Source: Paenibacillus lemnae
Lineage (GTDB): Bacteria; Bacillota; Bacilli; Paenibacillales; Paenibacillaceae
Assembly (NCBI RefSeq): GCF_012933385.1
Contig: NZ_JABBPN010000006.1
Location: 121,031-185,030, forward strand
Direction of reading: 5' to 3'
Length of the DNA: 64,000 nt
The translations under genes and the position numbers were made by a program. Below, piece after piece: positions 63,926 through 64,000 of the stretch (its first letter is position 1; the number at the start of each line of letters is the position of its first letter). The notes beneath the pieces are model-generated. The model worked only from the letters and a program-made list of their open reading frames with translations. It ran no database searches and was not told where the DNA came from.

Positions 63926-64000
63926 TGTCAAGTAGACAGATGAAAAAAACTAAGCAGCCAGCGCGTGCCGAAACTCAATCGGCGCGCGCTGTTTGAGTTT
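63926..64000 (-). mobile_element. End of an IS3-family insertion sequence (continues beyond window)
   Basis: The sequence from about 63926 to the right edge looks like one end of an IS3-type element. A TGTCAAGTAGACAG terminal-repeat-like stretch is followed inward by the 3' end of a transposase gene on the minus strand. The exact outer border is inferred from the TG start typical of these elements; the other end is not in the window. Confidence 0.75.
63950..64000 (-). CDS. IS3-family transposase, C-terminal fragment at window edge
   Basis: The last 16 codons of a transposase OrfB read K-L-K-Q-R-A-P-I-E-F-R-H-A-L-A-A then TAG. This ending is typical of IS3-family (IS150-like) integrase-type transposases. 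The rest lies beyond base 64000. Its reading direction is towards lexA. Whether the element is intact cannot be judged. Confidence 0.78.
   Translation of the reverse strand, partial: KLKQRAPIEFRHALAA

Overview
The window looks like chromosomal DNA of a Paenibacillus-type member of the Bacillales. The evidence is mid-range base composition, strong GGAGG-type ribosome binding sites, frequent TTG starts, sigma-A promoters, LysM, 3D and NlpC/P60 wall proteins, and a lexA/yneA/DUF896 block ordered much as in Bacillus subtilis. The genus is inferred from these features; no search was run. I see no rRNA, tRNA or CRISPR array. The only mobile DNA is the end of an IS3-family element at the right edge.

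Layout, 1-35 kb. At the left are the start of pspA, an old-yellow-enzyme reductase, a secreted polysaccharide deacetylase, two small secreted paralogues, a LysM-3D wall protein and a fused GlnP-type amino-acid importer. From 6.6 to 13.3 kb lies an alpha-glucan block: a GH13 glycosidase, glgA, glgB and a divergent glgC. From 13.4 to 19.5 kb is a six-gene minus-strand run: MFS exporter, orphan ABC ATPase, FG-GAP-like lipoprotein, response regulator, histidine kinase and acetyltransferase. Then come a winged-helix regulator, a HAD phosphatase, topB, gltD, thyA-folA, the pdhABCD operon on its own promoter, an esterase, a small tyrosine phosphatase, a TRIC-like membrane protein, thiN, an NlpC/P60 hydrolase, an atypical response regulator and an ABC-F ATPase.

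The most unusual region is 38.4-48.9 kb. It is a ten-gene minus-strand cluster with many 4-nt overlaps that resembles a very divergent Tad (Flp pilus) machine. It encodes a Ser/Thr kinase fused to a degenerate ParA/TadZ-like domain, a CpaB-like SAF protein, two more degenerate ParA-like proteins, a TadA ATPase with an N-terminal membrane segment, a single long protein that appears to combine TadB and TadC, and four small membrane-anchored proteins in the place where pilins and TadE/F proteins usually sit. I see no prepilin peptidase, classical Flp pilin or secretin. A good promoter lies upstream of the kinase, but a terminator-like hairpin sits between them, which suggests an attenuated leader.

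Layout, 49-64 kb. A compact seven-gene run encodes a HAD phosphatase, a MutM-like glycosylase, endonuclease IV, a cyclic-phosphate-type receiver protein, a thioredoxin-like protein, a YlmA-like ABC ATPase and an RlmM-like methyltransferase. Next are rnz, cobalamin-dependent metH, divergent mtnD, a lipoprotein, a Rossmann-fold protein, a HAD phosphatase, a small membrane protein and the SOS block. In the SOS block, DUF896 and yneA-like genes lie divergent from lexA, with four LexA-box-like sites between yneA and lexA.

Gene starts were chosen from ribosome binding sites, promoters and overlaps seen in the sequence. Functions come from recognised motifs. Operon and pathway statements are inference.
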